DNA of 64,000 nucleotides from Carbonatibacter sp965199245 (GCA_965199245.1 CBDAQP010000001.1:930001-994000); one strand, 5' to 3'. Numbered from the stretch's first letter, positions 8,426 through 18,169 are shown. Notes: generated from the sequence alone by a model not told the origin. Made by a program: numbers and translations.

Positions 8426-10609
8426 ATGAGAAAAACAGTTCTGGCTTTGGTCGCCATCCTAGGCTTTGGTGCAGATATTGTCTTGGCACAGCCCAGCTTT
8501 AACCGCATTGCGACCTTTCCCGTTTATCAAAATCTCGCCCCCACTGACGCGAAAACCACCAGAACGGCCGCAGAGATTCTTGCAGCCGCCCAGGATGAAA
8601 CGCTAATAATCTATTCCAACTCACCAATGCGCCGCCTGGGATTTGTCGATATTTCCGATCCTGCCCAACCTGCACCAGATGGTTTTCTACAACTGGATGG
8701 CGAACCAACCTCTGTGTCTGTGATTGGTGACTTTGCCTATGTTGGGATCAACAGCTCCAAGTCCTTCGCAGAGCCGTCGGGATATCTGGGGGTGGTCGAT
8801 CTCAAAACCCGCGCATTGGTTCAACGTTGCAACCTCTTCGGACAACCTGACTCCGTGGCGACCAGTCCAGACGGTCGCTTTATCGCTGTTGCGGTCGAAA
8901 ACGAACGAGATGAGGGTAAAAACAGCGGCGTCATTCCTCAATTTCCCGCCGGGCATCTGGCCTCTTTTCGCGTTGATGAAACCGGACAGGTCGCAAATTG
9001 TGCCAAGGCCCGCCATACCAGTTTACTCGGACTTGCCCAGATCGCAGGGGCCGATCCGGAGCCGGAATATGTTGCCATCAACGACAAGAATATTGCCGCC
9101 GTTACATTGCAGGAAAACAACCATATTGTTTTGGTTGATCTGGAACAAAACACCGTTATCACGCATTTCAGCGCGGGACAACAGGACGTGGACGGCATCG
9201 ATCTGCGCAAGGACAAAATTATTGCCCTGACAGATACAGGCAAAAACCTTTTGCGTGAACCCGATGCAGTGGCGTGGCTGGATAACAGTTATCTCGTCAC
9301 AGCAAACGAAGGCGATTATCAAGGCGGCTCGCGCGGTTTTACCGTCTTTGACACCAGCGGCGCGGTGACTTACGATTCCAGCAATCGCACCGAAGCCTTG
9401 GCGGTGGCCCACGGGCACTATCCCGAAAAACGCTCCGCCAAAAAGGGAACAGAACCCGAAGGCGTCGCGGTTGGAACCTATGACACAGGACGCTATGTCT
9501 TTGTCGGACTGGAGCGGGCCAACGCCGTTTTGGTGTACAAGGACAGCGAAAATGGTCTGTCTTTTCAGCAATTTTTGCCCACAGGTGTCGCCCCGGAGGG
9601 CATTCTCCCCCTGACTCAGCGCAAACTTTTAGTAGTTGCCAACGAATATGACAACGCAAAGATAAAAGTGCGCTCGACGCTTTCCCTATACGCGCTCGAC
9701 AACAGGCCAACGGCCTATCCCACTCTTGTCGCGACATCGGACGCACAGGGCCAGCCTGTCGGCTGGGGGGCCTTGTCGGGTCTGGGTGCAGATCACAATG
9801 ATCCCGACAGACTCTATGCTGTCAATGACAGCTTCTATGCACAGGCCAGCATCTATCAAATTGACACAACAACGACACCTGCAAAAATAACGGGACAGAC
9901 GATTGTCCACGCCAATGGTCAACCGATTGAAAATCTTGACCTCGAAGGCATCGCACAGGACAGCGACGGAACCTTTTGGCTGGCGAGTGAAGGCCATCCT
10001 CAAAAGGATCGCAGCAATCACCTTCTGCACGTTCAGGCCGATGGAGCCGTGATTGAAACTGTCACCTTGCCCGACTGGTTGCGCGAAGGGTGGAAACGCC
10101 ACGGCTTCGAAGGCATCGCCCTTGACGGTGAGCGCATTGTCGCCGCCATCCAGCGCGAATGGGGCAGTGACCCCAAAGGATTGGTTCGGATCGTTATTTA
10201 TAACAAAAAAAGCGGTGATTTTTCCGTTGTCCACTATCCGCTGGATGCGGTTTCCTCACCTGCGGGGGGTTGGGTGGGCCTCAGCGAAATCACCGCAACG
10301 GGAAAAGCAGGTGTGTTCCTGGTCATTGAACGCGATAATCAAAAGGGTGCGGATGCCCGAATCAAACGCATTTACTCTATTGATCTGAATAGCGTCACAG
10401 CCTCACAGGACAGGGTTGATATTCCCGTTGTCTCGAAAAAACTGGTGCGTGACCTCCTGCCCATAATGAAAGCCGGACAGGGCAGAGTCCCCGATAAAAT
10501 CGAAGGCCTGAGCATTCAACGCGACGGAACTGCCTTTGCCGTCACAGATAATGATGGTGTCGATGGGGCCAGCGGCGAAACGCTTTTTCTTAATCTGGGT
10601 AAACTCTAG
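8426..10609 (+). CDS. Secreted phytase/esterase-like beta-propeller protein
   Basis: A 727-residue exported protein with a clear signal peptide (MRKTVLALVAILGFGADIVLA). Residues about 40-430 look like a beta-propeller of the choice-of-anchor I type (FVDISDPAQPA, SVATSPDGRFIAVAVEN, VTANEGDYQGGSRGF, PEGVAVGTYDTGRYVFVGLE). Residues about 440-727 match the domain called esterase-like activity of phytase (LSGLGADHNDPDRLYAVND, LEGIAQDSDGTFWLASEGHP, HGFEGIALDGERIVAAIQRE). Substrate and activity are unproven; a phosphoester role is an inference supported by the Pho-like sites upstream. The stop overlaps the convergent lnt stop. Confidence 0.82.
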   Translation: MRKTVLALVAILGFGADIVLAQPSFNRIATFPVYQNLAPTDAKTTRTAAEILAAAQDETLIIYSNSPMRRLGFVDISDPAQPAPDGFLQLDGEPTSVSVIGDFAYVGINSSKSFAEPSGYLGVVDLKTRALVQRCNLFGQPDSVATSPDGRFIAVAVENERDEGKNSGVIPQFPAGHLASFRVDETGQVANCAKARHTSLLGLAQIAGADPEPEYVAINDKNIAAVTLQENNHIVLVDLEQNTVITHFSAGQQDVDGIDLRKDKIIALTDTGKNLLREPDAVAWLDNSYLVTANEGDYQGGSRGFTVFDTSGAVTYDSSNRTEALAVAHGHYPEKRSAKKGTEPEGVAVGTYDTGRYVFVGLERANAVLVYKDSENGLSFQQFLPTGVAPEGILPLTQRKLLVVANEYDNAKIKVRSTLSLYALDNRPTAYPTLVATSDAQGQPVGWGALSGLGADHNDPDRLYAVNDSFYAQASIYQIDTTTTPAKITGQTIVHANGQPIENLDLEGIAQDSDGTFWLASEGHPQKDRSNHLLHVQADGAVIETVTLPDWLREGWKRHGFEGIALDGERIVAAIQREWGSDPKGLVRIVIYNKKSGDFSVVHYPLDAVSSPAGGWVGLSEITATGKAGVFLVIERDNQKGADARIKRIYSIDLNSVTASQDRVDIPVVSKKLVRDLLPIMKAGQGRVPDKIEGLSIQRDGTAFAVTDNDGVDGASGETLFLNLGKL

Positions 10610-12201
10610 GAATGTGAAGGCAACCTTTCGCGGGTTCCTCCTCCCAGTCTGTGCAAAACAGCAACACAGCAAGCCAAAATCATCACAAGCAAGGCAACGG
10701 AATAGTTTCCAACCACTGAAAAGACTGTTCTCTTACGCACGGGTCGGGGGAGCTTTTGGTCAAAATAACCCCGCTCATTCAAAGGGTAGCTTTGTAAAAT
10801 TCGACCATAGCCATCAATCGCCGCCGAAATGCCCGTATTGGCGGCCCGCAGGACAGGCAGGCCTTCTTCGACAGCTCTGAGTTGGGCCATGGACAGATGT
10901 TGCCAGGGGCCGGCAGAACGACCAAACCAGGCATCATTGGTGATGTTCAACAACCATTGCGGCCTGTTTGTCTGGGCAACAACGGCCCCGGGGAAAATGA
11001 TCTCATAACAAATCAGGGGACTAAAAGCCGGAATGCCCGGAGCAGATAACGTTTGCGGGCCGGGGCCGGGAGTAAAGTTCCCTTGCCCGAATGACGTCAG
11101 CTTTCCCAGACCCCAGGGTGTATATTCGCCAAAAGGAACCAGATGGGCCTTGTCATAACTGCCCAGAATGTCGCCCTTTCGATTCAAGATATAAAGCGAA
11201 TTATAGAAACGTTCCGAATTGGCCACACCCATACGCAATTCATGGCGCGGGGCACCGGTCAAAAGATAGCCGGACTCTGGCACCGCACGGGCGACGAATT
11301 GTTTTAACGCACTGTTCTGCGCCAAAACATAGGGAACGGCGGTTTCTGGCCAAATAACCAGATCGGGTTTTTTGCCTTCAATCGACAACGTAATCTGATT
11401 GACCAAATGCCCGCGCCGCAATTGAGGAAGCCATTTTTCCCGTTGCAGGATATTGGGTTGCACAACGCGAACGACGCTCTGGTGAAAAGCGTCCGGGCCT
11501 GTGGGGGCCGTCTCAAGGCGCAGATCACCCCACAGATACATCACCCCGCACGCCCCCCACAGCAGAACAAGAACCCCCAGCTCCAACCTGAAAGAACGGC
11601 GCGCAAAACAGCTGTGCAGAACCACACAAGACCCCGCAAAGACCAATACCGTCATTGCAGACAAGCCCCAAACCCCAAAGACAGAACCAAATTGCAGAAC
11701 CTCGGGCACAGCAACCCAGACCTGCCCCATCAAATTCCAGGGAAACCCCGTCAAAATCCAGGATCGTAGCCATTCAAATAGGATCCAACTCCCCGCAAAG
11801 GCGAAGAGCACAGACAAATCATCCAGCCGGAACAGAGCCTTCAGCCCCCATGTCAACGCAGAGACCCCCACAAAAAAAAGAGCCATTCCGCCACAGAGTA
11901 CCAAAAGCGCAAAGGGCATCAACCAGCCGTGCCGGGCACTATCGACCAAAAAGGCTTCCCCAACCCAATAGAGGCTGAGGGTAAAAAACCCAAGACCATA
12001 AAACCACCCGGACCAGCTGGCTTGTTTTAAAGTTTTCACCCGACTGACTACAGTAAAAAATACCATCAATGCAGGTGGCAAAAGAAACAGGAATCCAAAA
12101 GGCGGAAAAGCCAAAGCAGAAAGCAGACCACTGCCGACAAGCAGGAAGGCACGGCCCCTTGTTGTGTTAAACGCTTTTAAAATCAGACGAAAAAACCGCA
12201 C
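10606..12201 (-). CDS. lnt: Apolipoprotein N-acyltransferase
   Basis: Inner-membrane enzyme that adds the third acyl chain to the N-terminal Cys of lipoproteins. An N-terminal bundle of membrane helices is followed by a nitrilase-type catalytic domain. The triad is visible: Glu in LVIWPETAVPYVL, Lys in SYDKAHLVPFGEYTPW, Cys in PLICYEIIFPG. The frame is open to 12294, but that overlaps corC; the GTG at 12201 has AGAGG five bases ahead and starts 14 bp after the corC stop, giving 531 residues. It is the last gene of the miaB-phoH-ybeY-corC-lnt series. Confidence 0.93.
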   Translation of the reverse strand: MRFFRLILKAFNTTRGRAFLLVGSGLLSALAFPPFGFLFLLPPALMVFFTVVSRVKTLKQASWSGWFYGLGFFTLSLYWVGEAFLVDSARHGWLMPFALLVLCGGMALFFVGVSALTWGLKALFRLDDLSVLFAFAGSWILFEWLRSWILTGFPWNLMGQVWVAVPEVLQFGSVFGVWGLSAMTVLVFAGSCVVLHSCFARRSFRLELGVLVLLWGACGVMYLWGDLRLETAPTGPDAFHQSVVRVVQPNILQREKWLPQLRRGHLVNQITLSIEGKKPDLVIWPETAVPYVLAQNSALKQFVARAVPESGYLLTGAPRHELRMGVANSERFYNSLYILNRKGDILGSYDKAHLVPFGEYTPWGLGKLTSFGQGNFTPGPGPQTLSAPGIPAFSPLICYEIIFPGAVVAQTNRPQWLLNITNDAWFGRSAGPWQHLSMAQLRAVEEGLPVLRAANTGISAAIDGYGRILQSYPLNERGYFDQKLPRPVRKRTVFSVVGNYSVALLVMILACCVAVLHRLGGGTRERLPSHS

Positions 12202-12214
12202 GAGTACCTCTAAA

Positions 12215-13270
12215 TCAGCCTCTTTCTCCAGTCCCTTCCACAGCAGCGCACGTGACCTCTTTATCCACCGGCTTCGGATCAGGGTGGATCGCACTCATCA
12301 AACCGGGGCTTTGTGGGGGCACGTTCCAGACACGGAGCTTCTTGATACGCCGCGCATCAGCATCGAGAACCTCAAAACAAAGATCGGAATGGTCATGGCG
12401 GATAATCTCACCCTTTTCCGGAACCCGATCCGCCAGCCAAAAAACAAGTCCCCCGAGCGTATCAATGTCTTCCTGTTTTTCGTCCTCGCTCAGCAGCGAC
12501 CCGATCTGTTTTTCCAGCTCCCCGATCTCACAGCGCGCATCGGCGATAAAAGATCCATCCGGGCGCAAGTCAAGCCCCGGCCCAGCCTCGGTATCGTGTT
12601 CGTCCTCGATTTCACCAACAATTTCCTCGACCAAATCCTCGATGGTCACAAGTCCGTCAATTCCGCCAAACTCATCGACGATCAAGGCCATGTGAACTCG
12701 CGACAACCGCATGTCAAGCAACAGATCCATCGCCCGCATTGACGGCGCAACAACCAGCGCACGGCGCACAAGGGTATGAAGATTGCCCGCAAGGCGTCCA
12801 TTTTCTCCCCCCAGATCATGTTGACGAACAAAGCGCAAGACGTCCTTGATATGAACCATCCCCACCACATCATCCAGCGTTTCGCGGTAAACAGGCATCC
12901 GCGAATGGCCCGCCTCGGTCATCCGATCAATTAAATCACACAAGGGTGTTTCAATATCAACGGCAAGAATATCTGCGCGCGGCACCATCACATCACGACA
13001 AGACAGATGACGCAGCTGCAAGATATTGCTGAGCATAAAACGCTCGTCTTCGCGAATGGGCGTGATGTCTTCTTCGGATTCGCCCTGTTCTTCGATTTCA
13101 TCGATGATTTCGCCGATTGTCTCGCGCAGACGTGATTCACCACTTTTGAAGCGGAACACACGTCTTAAAGTCGCCCACCACCCCAACTCGCCCTCTGGTC
13201 GCAGAGACTCCAAGGGCATTAGAGCGGGATCTGTCTCGGACAATTTTTCCGTTTTGTGCAACGGCTCCAT
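12215..13270 (-). CDS. corC: CorC/HlyC-type CBS-domain protein (YbeX)
   Basis: Cytosolic protein with two CBS domains (about 80-200, e.g. VMVPRADILAVDIETPLCDLI and VGMVHIKDVLRFV) and a C-terminal CorC_HlyC transporter-associated domain (GSFIADARCEIGELEKQIG). It is linked in other bacteria to Mg/Co handling and to ribosome or rRNA maintenance. The position between ybeY and lnt is the conserved ybeZ-ybeY-ybeX-lnt order. The ATG at 13270 is preferred; a TTG seven codons upstream overlaps the end of ybeY. Confidence 0.9.
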   Translation of the reverse strand: MEPLHKTEKLSETDPALMPLESLRPEGELGWWATLRRVFRFKSGESRLRETIGEIIDEIEEQGESEEDITPIREDERFMLSNILQLRHLSCRDVMVPRADILAVDIETPLCDLIDRMTEAGHSRMPVYRETLDDVVGMVHIKDVLRFVRQHDLGGENGRLAGNLHTLVRRALVVAPSMRAMDLLLDMRLSRVHMALIVDEFGGIDGLVTIEDLVEEIVGEIEDEHDTEAGPGLDLRPDGSFIADARCEIGELEKQIGSLLSEDEKQEDIDTLGGLVFWLADRVPEKGEIIRHDHSDLCFEVLDADARRIKKLRVWNVPPQSPGLMSAIHPDPKPVDKEVTCAAVEGTGERG

Positions 13271-13280
13271 TATCTTACTG

Positions 13281-13832
13281 TCACTCCGCAAAGTCTCTCA
13301 CACTGGTCTCGCTCACGCCAGGATAGGGATTGGCGACACCCAGACGGGCCAGAATTTGAATCTCCAGTTTCTCCATTGCCTCTGCCGCCGCATCCAGTTT
13401 GTGGTCATGACCCAACAAATGCAAGGTGCCATGAACCAGCAAATGCAAAAAATGGGCCTCTGGTGTTTTGTGGTGAGCGGCCGCCTCGCGCAGAAGGGTC
13501 TCACGCGCCAGCACCAGATCACCGAGCGCAAGATGACCCGTTTGGCGAACACGCGCGATTTCTTCTGAATCATCTAATAGCGCAAAGGACAACACATTGG
13601 TTGGCTGATCTTTTTGGCGGTATTGACAATTGAGAATCTGCATATCCCCATCACTGCACAACATCACGGACAGCTCCGCCATCACAGGCTGTAAATCCCG
13701 CAGCCCCCCCATTGCACAAGCCAAGCCGACAGCCCCATCAATCAGGGTCGTGGCATTCGGCAAATCCTCAAGCCAGCGTGAATCCTCGACCGAAATATAA
13801 ACGGACAGCTCCCCTGGGTCGTCTGTGCTCAT
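13281..13832 (-). CDS. ybeY: Endoribonuclease YbeY
   Basis: Single-strand endoribonuclease needed for 16S rRNA 3' maturation and ribosome quality control. The zinc-binding motif HGTLHLLGHDH with three histidines is intact near residues 135-145, and the segment LNCQYRQKDQPTNVLSFAL is the family signature. 183 residues is slightly long because of an N-terminal extension. The ATG overlaps the phoH stop (ATGA), so translation is probably coupled. Confidence 0.95.
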   Translation of the reverse strand: MSTDDPGELSVYISVEDSRWLEDLPNATTLIDGAVGLACAMGGLRDLQPVMAELSVMLCSDGDMQILNCQYRQKDQPTNVLSFALLDDSEEIARVRQTGHLALGDLVLARETLLREAAAHHKTPEAHFLHLLVHGTLHLLGHDHKLDAAAEAMEKLEIQILARLGVANPYPGVSETSVRDFAE

Positions 13833-14908
13833 GGCACAGGGCTTTCTGCGCTATTTTCTCCGTTATTTTCAGGGGCGCGGTCTTTGTGTTGGCGGGCCTC
13901 ATAGGCATGAACAATTTTCGTCACCAGGGCATGGCGCACAATATCAGAGGCCGCAAAGTGGACAAAGCCCACATCATCCAAATGCGCCAAGGTATCCAGG
14001 GCGTCCTTCAGCCCGCACGACTGCGCCCCCCCGAAACCATTCTGGGGCAAGTCAATCTGGGACAAATCGCCTGTGACCACCATACGACTGTTTTCCCCGA
14101 GGCGGGTGAGAAACATCTTCATTTGAACAGCAGTCGTATTTTGTGCTTCGTCTAAAATAACAAAGGCATTGGACAGGGTACGCCCGCGCATGAAAGCCAA
14201 CGGTGCAATTTCAATGTCACCTGCCTCAAGACGACTGTGGACTTTCTCCGCTGGTAGCATGTCATAGAGCGCATCATAAAGCGGACGCAGGTAAGGATCG
14301 ACCTTATCTTTCATATCCCCCGGCAAAAAGCCCAGACGTTCCCCCGCTTCAACAGCGGGGCGGGAGAGAACAATACGCTCGACCTTGCCCTGAAGCATCA
14401 AGGAAACGCCGTAGGCCACCGCCAGATAGGTCTTACCTGTTCCCGCCGCTCCTGTTGCAAAAACAAGCTCGTGTTTTTCTAAGGCCTTGAGATAGGCCAC
14501 CTGCCCCGGTGATCTGGGATTGAGTTTGCGTTTTCGCATCACAATCGCCATATCGTGGCTATGGGTCGCCGCCACCGCGCGGGTTTGCTCAAAAAAATCG
14601 CCATCAGGCTGAACAGCTGTCATCCGCAAAACAGCATCCACATCTGCACTGACAACACCCAGCCCCTTTTCCACGCGCTCATAGAGTGCCTTGAGCACAA
14701 TCACCGCCGTTGTCACCCCTTCGCGCGAGTGCCCTGAAAGAGAGAGACGATTCCCCCGCGAGGCAATTCGCAAATCCAATTTTTGCTCAAGACGCTTTAA
14801 ATTTTGATCACAGGAACCATAAAGCATGGGAAGAAGGCTGTTGTCGTCAAAATCCAGAACCCGCGACACAGGCCCTCCATTTCCCCCTGTTGCCTGCTGT
14901 CCGCTCAA
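13829..14908 (-). CDS. ybeZ: PhoH-family ATPase (YbeZ)
   Basis: Cytosolic P-loop ATPase that partners YbeY in RNA metabolism. The Walker A motif is ATGAAGTGKTYLAVAYG and the Walker B region is NAFVILDEAQNTTAVQMKMFL, followed by RLGENSRMVVTGDLSQIDLP. The start is a TTG that overlaps the miaB stop (TTGA). It is supported by GGAGG six bases ahead, and no equally good ATG is available. Confidence 0.93.
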   Translation of the reverse strand: MSGQQATGGNGGPVSRVLDFDDNSLLPMLYGSCDQNLKRLEQKLDLRIASRGNRLSLSGHSREGVTTAVIVLKALYERVEKGLGVVSADVDAVLRMTAVQPDGDFFEQTRAVAATHSHDMAIVMRKRKLNPRSPGQVAYLKALEKHELVFATGAAGTGKTYLAVAYGVSLMLQGKVERIVLSRPAVEAGERLGFLPGDMKDKVDPYLRPLYDALYDMLPAEKVHSRLEAGDIEIAPLAFMRGRTLSNAFVILDEAQNTTAVQMKMFLTRLGENSRMVVTGDLSQIDLPQNGFGGAQSCGLKDALDTLAHLDDVGFVHFAASDIVRHALVTKIVHAYEARQHKDRAPENNGENSAESPVP

Positions 14909-16308
14909 AAAGAGCCTCCCCTGCGCGCCAAAACCTTGGCGGACTGTCGCACCTGCCCAGAGTCAGAAATTTGTGTCACAACCGTCCCCGCCAGTGAATT
15001 GGATCGCGCCTCATCAATCCGCACCTCAACGCTCTGTCCCAACAAGTGATCCGGTGCAGTGACAAAAACCGACTGCATAAAGGGACTGCGCCCAATCAGC
15101 TGACCGGCGTGTTTTCCCTTGCGATCAAATAGGATGGTAAAGACACGCCCCACGCAGGACTGATTAAAGGCAACCTGCTGTGCATTCAAAAGTTCCTGAA
15201 GCATCGCCAAACGTTCAGATTTGACCGCTTCAGGCACCTGATCGCCCAGCCCCGCCGCCGGGGTTCCGGGGCGCGGGCTGTATTTGAACGAATAGGCCTG
15301 GGCATAGCCCACATCGGTCACAAGGCGGAGTGTCTGGGCAAAATCCACATCGCTTTCGCCCGGGAAACCGACAATAAAATCACCAGAGAGAGCCAGGTCA
15401 GGGCGAACGCCGCGCAGGTGATCAATCACACGGCGGTAATCATCTGCGGTGTGTTTGCGGTTCATCAGTCCGAGGATACGATCCGAACCAGACTGCACGG
15501 GCAGATGCAAATAGGGCATGACTTTCCGTGCTCTATGGGCCTTAATCAGGTCATCCGTCATGTCTTTGGGGTGGGATGTTGTATAACGCAGACGTTCCAA
15601 GCCATCAATGTTAGATAACGCCAACAAAAGCCGCCCTAATCCCCAGGTTTCTCCCTCTGCCCCCCGCCCGTGATAGGCGTTCACATTCTGACCGAGCAAT
15701 GTGATCTCGCGCGTACCAGTGGCGACCAATGCCACAGCTTCGCGTATAATATCGGCCACAGGACGGGAAAACTCTGACCCCCGCGTATAGGGCACAACAC
15801 AAAAGGTACAAAACTTGTCACAACCTTCTTGAACCGACAAAAAGGCCGTCGGCCCCTGCGCACCAGTTTCTTCAGGGAGAAAGTCAAATTTTGACTCAAC
15901 GGGAAAATCGGTATCAATAACCCCCCCGCGCCCTCTGTTGTCTAGAGCCTGTGCCACCATTTCGGGCAAACGGTGATAAGTCTGCGGGCCAAAAACCAAA
16001 TCAACTGACGGCACCCGCCGCAAAATTTCCGCACCTTCGGCCTGAGCAACACAGCCTGCAACGCCGATGAGCATTTGTGCGCCTTCTTCGGCGCGGGCGT
16101 CTTTAAGCTTTCTGAGCTTGCCCAGCTCGGAAAAAACCTTTTCAGAGGCCTTTTCACGAATATGACAGGTATTGAGAATAATAAAATCAGCCGTTTCTGG
16201 TGTCTCGACCGTTTCATAGCCCATGGGCGCGAGTGCATCAGTCATGCGCACAGAGTCATAAACATTCATCTGACAGCCGTAGGTTTTAATATAAAGCTTT
16301 TTCGCCAC
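14905..16308 (-). CDS. miaB: tRNA-2-methylthio-N6-dimethylallyladenosine synthase (MiaB)
   Basis: Radical-SAM methylthiotransferase that modifies A37 of tRNAs reading UNN codons. The N-terminal UPF0004 domain carries cluster cysteines (KTYGCQMNVYD, LNTCHIREKASEK, GVAGCVAQ). The radical-SAM CxxxCxxC is CDKFCTFCVVPYTRG, and a TRAM domain follows at the C-terminus. The GTG at 16308 gives the family-typical N-terminus MAKKLYIKTYGCQMN; the frame extends to a TTG at 16335, which cannot be excluded. Confidence 0.93.
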   Translation of the reverse strand: MAKKLYIKTYGCQMNVYDSVRMTDALAPMGYETVETPETADFIILNTCHIREKASEKVFSELGKLRKLKDARAEEGAQMLIGVAGCVAQAEGAEILRRVPSVDLVFGPQTYHRLPEMVAQALDNRGRGGVIDTDFPVESKFDFLPEETGAQGPTAFLSVQEGCDKFCTFCVVPYTRGSEFSRPVADIIREAVALVATGTREITLLGQNVNAYHGRGAEGETWGLGRLLLALSNIDGLERLRYTTSHPKDMTDDLIKAHRARKVMPYLHLPVQSGSDRILGLMNRKHTADDYRRVIDHLRGVRPDLALSGDFIVGFPGESDVDFAQTLRLVTDVGYAQAYSFKYSPRPGTPAAGLGDQVPEAVKSERLAMLQELLNAQQVAFNQSCVGRVFTILFDRKGKHAGQLIGRSPFMQSVFVTAPDHLLGQSVEVRIDEARSNSLAGTVVTQISDSGQVRQSAKVLARRGGSF

Positions 16309-16348
16309 CGCGAGTCTTGTCCTTTTACCGCTCAAAAACGCAACCTCA

Positions 16349-17212
16349 TTATGGGTAGGGTGTCAAGGATTGTCCATCAGCGCACGAAAAATAATTCTCG
16401 ACCGCGCCACGGTGCCTCATCGCTTGCGATACACCCCGCGCGACCTGACGTTGGCAATAGAGAGCCAGAGCCTTGCGATCTGGGAACTGTTCAAAAAGAA
16501 CAGGCGCATGACAGTCAACCTGAACGCTGAGTACACCTATAGAAAGCGCGTGCCACAAATGGCCTGCTAACTCCATATCACCATACCACGCATAAAAGGG
16601 ACGGAAACACCGCTCCAACGGCATCCCATCCAGACCCGTATAGGTAATTGAGATTGGCTGAACCAGCAAGGGGGGATCTGCGTGCGCAACCCCCACGGCA
16701 AAAAGTGACGAACGAAAAGGCAAAACCCGTGTCCCATCACTGGAGGTTCCTTCGGGAAAGAGGATCAAATTCTGACCCTCAGAAAGCCGTTTAGCCAAAT
16801 CATCACGCCCCTGCCCAGCCTTTAAACGCCGCCGTTCAACAAAAACGGTCTTGCTCAACTTTGCCAAGGAGCCAAAAAAAGGCCAGCGTGCGACCTCAGA
16901 CTTCGCCACAAAAGACCCATTGAGACAAGAACCAAGAACTATAATATCAAGATAGGACACATGATTCGCCACAAAAAGGGTCGGGGTCGCGTGATCGGCC
17001 TGCCCTCTTACCGTGACCTTGATCCCTGCCAAAACACAACAGGCCCGATGATAAAAACGGATCACGGCAAAAAAAGCGTGCGGGACAGGACACAAAAACC
17101 GCAGGACAAAAATAAGAGGCAGACAATAGAACGTCACAAGCAGATAGCAGAAAATCCTGACCACGGCCCGAACCGGAGACCCCAAACCTGATGCAACGCT
17201 CATGCTCTCCAT
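16349..17212 (-). CDS. olsA: Lysophospholipid/lyso-ornithine lipid O-acyltransferase (PlsC/OlsA type)
   Basis: PlsC-fold membrane acyltransferase of about 287 residues. Motif I is the HX4D catalytic pair in NHVSYLDI and motif III is FPEGTSSDGTRV. An N-terminal hydrophobic helix (FCYLLVTFYCLPLIFVL) anchors it. The gene directly follows an OlsB-like acyltransferase, so the likely role is the second acylation step of ornithine lipid synthesis. A general 1-acylglycerol-3-phosphate acyltransferase is the alternative. The frame is open to 17287 within olsB; the ATGs at 17212 or 17203 avoid that overlap. Confidence 0.8.
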   Translation of the reverse strand: MESMSVASGLGSPVRAVVRIFCYLLVTFYCLPLIFVLRFLCPVPHAFFAVIRFYHRACCVLAGIKVTVRGQADHATPTLFVANHVSYLDIIVLGSCLNGSFVAKSEVARWPFFGSLAKLSKTVFVERRRLKAGQGRDDLAKRLSEGQNLILFPEGTSSDGTRVLPFRSSLFAVGVAHADPPLLVQPISITYTGLDGMPLERCFRPFYAWYGDMELAGHLWHALSIGVLSVQVDCHAPVLFEQFPDRKALALYCQRQVARGVSQAMRHRGAVENYFSCADGQSLTPYP

Positions 17213-17243
17213 CCTAGATTTTTTCTGACCTGTATGGCCTAGA

Positions 17244-18098
17244 TCATTCCCCTTCTGGTACGGATGAATCCTGTGCAGAGAAACCACGCTGACCAGCCTT
17301 GCGGCTATAGTGTTTATAGTATTTTTCCGTCACACGTCCGGTCTCAACAACAACACAGACATCGGTTGTTCCGAACTGTTCATCAACAACCGCTCCGTCG
17401 CCAACCGTTCCCCCCAGACGCAAATAGCCCTTAATCAAGGGCGGCACAGCCCGCAGGGCGAGACGCTGATCAATCTCTCCCCACGCCAAGCGTTTCATCT
17501 CGACATAGCGTTCTGGCAGAGCTTTGGGGCAAATGTCCGCTGGCGTGGCGTATTCATAGGCCAGCCAAGACAGGGGCAGGGACAGGGCATCAGGGTCTGT
17601 TCCCTTAATCGAGGCACAGCCAAACATATAGCGAATATCATATTGAAAAACATAATGCGCGATTCCCTGCCACAACAACTGCATGGTTGACCCGCGCCTG
17701 TAATCCGCGTGAATGCAAGACCGCCCCAGTTCGAGCAACGCCCCGGAATGCTCAAGCAAGCCAGAGACATCAAATTCATCCGCTGTGTAAAAACCACCCG
17801 TTTCCTCGGCAACACTGCGGCGCAACAGGCGATAAGTTCCCACAATCGCATCCGCCCCCTGTCCGCGCGTATTGTCAAGCACAACCAGATGGTCGCAAAC
17901 ATCATCATAGCGATCAAAATCGCGCCTTTGCCGTTGCATCTCTGGGTCAGGACGGGCGGACATTTCGCGGTAGAATACATCATAACGCAGGCGTTGGGAT
18001 GCGCGAATGTCCTGCTCATCACGGGCAAGACAAGTCGTCAAATTCCCCATCGTGACAGGTTCAAATGCTGGACAAGCTTCACCTGATTCACGCCGCAT
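17244..18098 (-). CDS. olsB: Ornithine-acyl-ACP N-acyltransferase-like GNAT protein (OlsB type)
   Basis: GNAT-fold protein of the OlsB/hemolysin-like acyltransferase family; OlsB makes lyso-ornithine lipid from ornithine and 3-hydroxyacyl-ACP. Typical segments are SQRLRYDVFYREMSA, FDRYDDVCDHLVVLD, LLELGRSCIHADYRRGSTM and MFGCASIKGTDPDAL. The frame is open to an ATG at 18137, but that ATG overlaps an apparent -10 TATAAT. The ATG at 18098, with GAGGG ahead of it, is therefore preferred (284 residues). With olsA it forms a likely ornithine-lipid operon. Confidence 0.8.
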   Translation of the reverse strand: MRRESGEACPAFEPVTMGNLTTCLARDEQDIRASQRLRYDVFYREMSARPDPEMQRQRRDFDRYDDVCDHLVVLDNTRGQGADAIVGTYRLLRRSVAEETGGFYTADEFDVSGLLEHSGALLELGRSCIHADYRRGSTMQLLWQGIAHYVFQYDIRYMFGCASIKGTDPDALSLPLSWLAYEYATPADICPKALPERYVEMKRLAWGEIDQRLALRAVPPLIKGYLRLGGTVGDGAVVDEQFGTTDVCVVVETGRVTEKYYKHYSRKAGQRGFSAQDSSVPEGE

Positions 18099-18135
18099 AG
18101 CTTCACCCTCTTCTTCTAACTCTAAAGGGGGGGGC

Positions 18136-18169
18136 ATTATAGCCTTTTTTCATGTCTATTCGATGACAA
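18136..18169 (-). promoter_or_regulatory. Putative Pho-box promoter of olsBA
   Basis: Read on the minus strand, TTGTCAT (18169-18163), four bases, then TAGACAT (18158-18152) form a Pho-box-like pair. Exactly 10 bp later comes a perfect TATAAT (18141-18136). This is the known geometry of PhoB-activated promoters, in which the box replaces the -35. Ornithine lipids are induced by phosphate limitation in several alphaproteobacteria, which fits. Confidence 0.6.

Noticed and set aside
12199..12235. Fragment of the repeat element at the corC/lnt junction
   Set aside because: GAGTACCTCTAAATCAGCCTC resembles the left end of copy C over only a short stretch inside coding DNA; chance similarity is likely.
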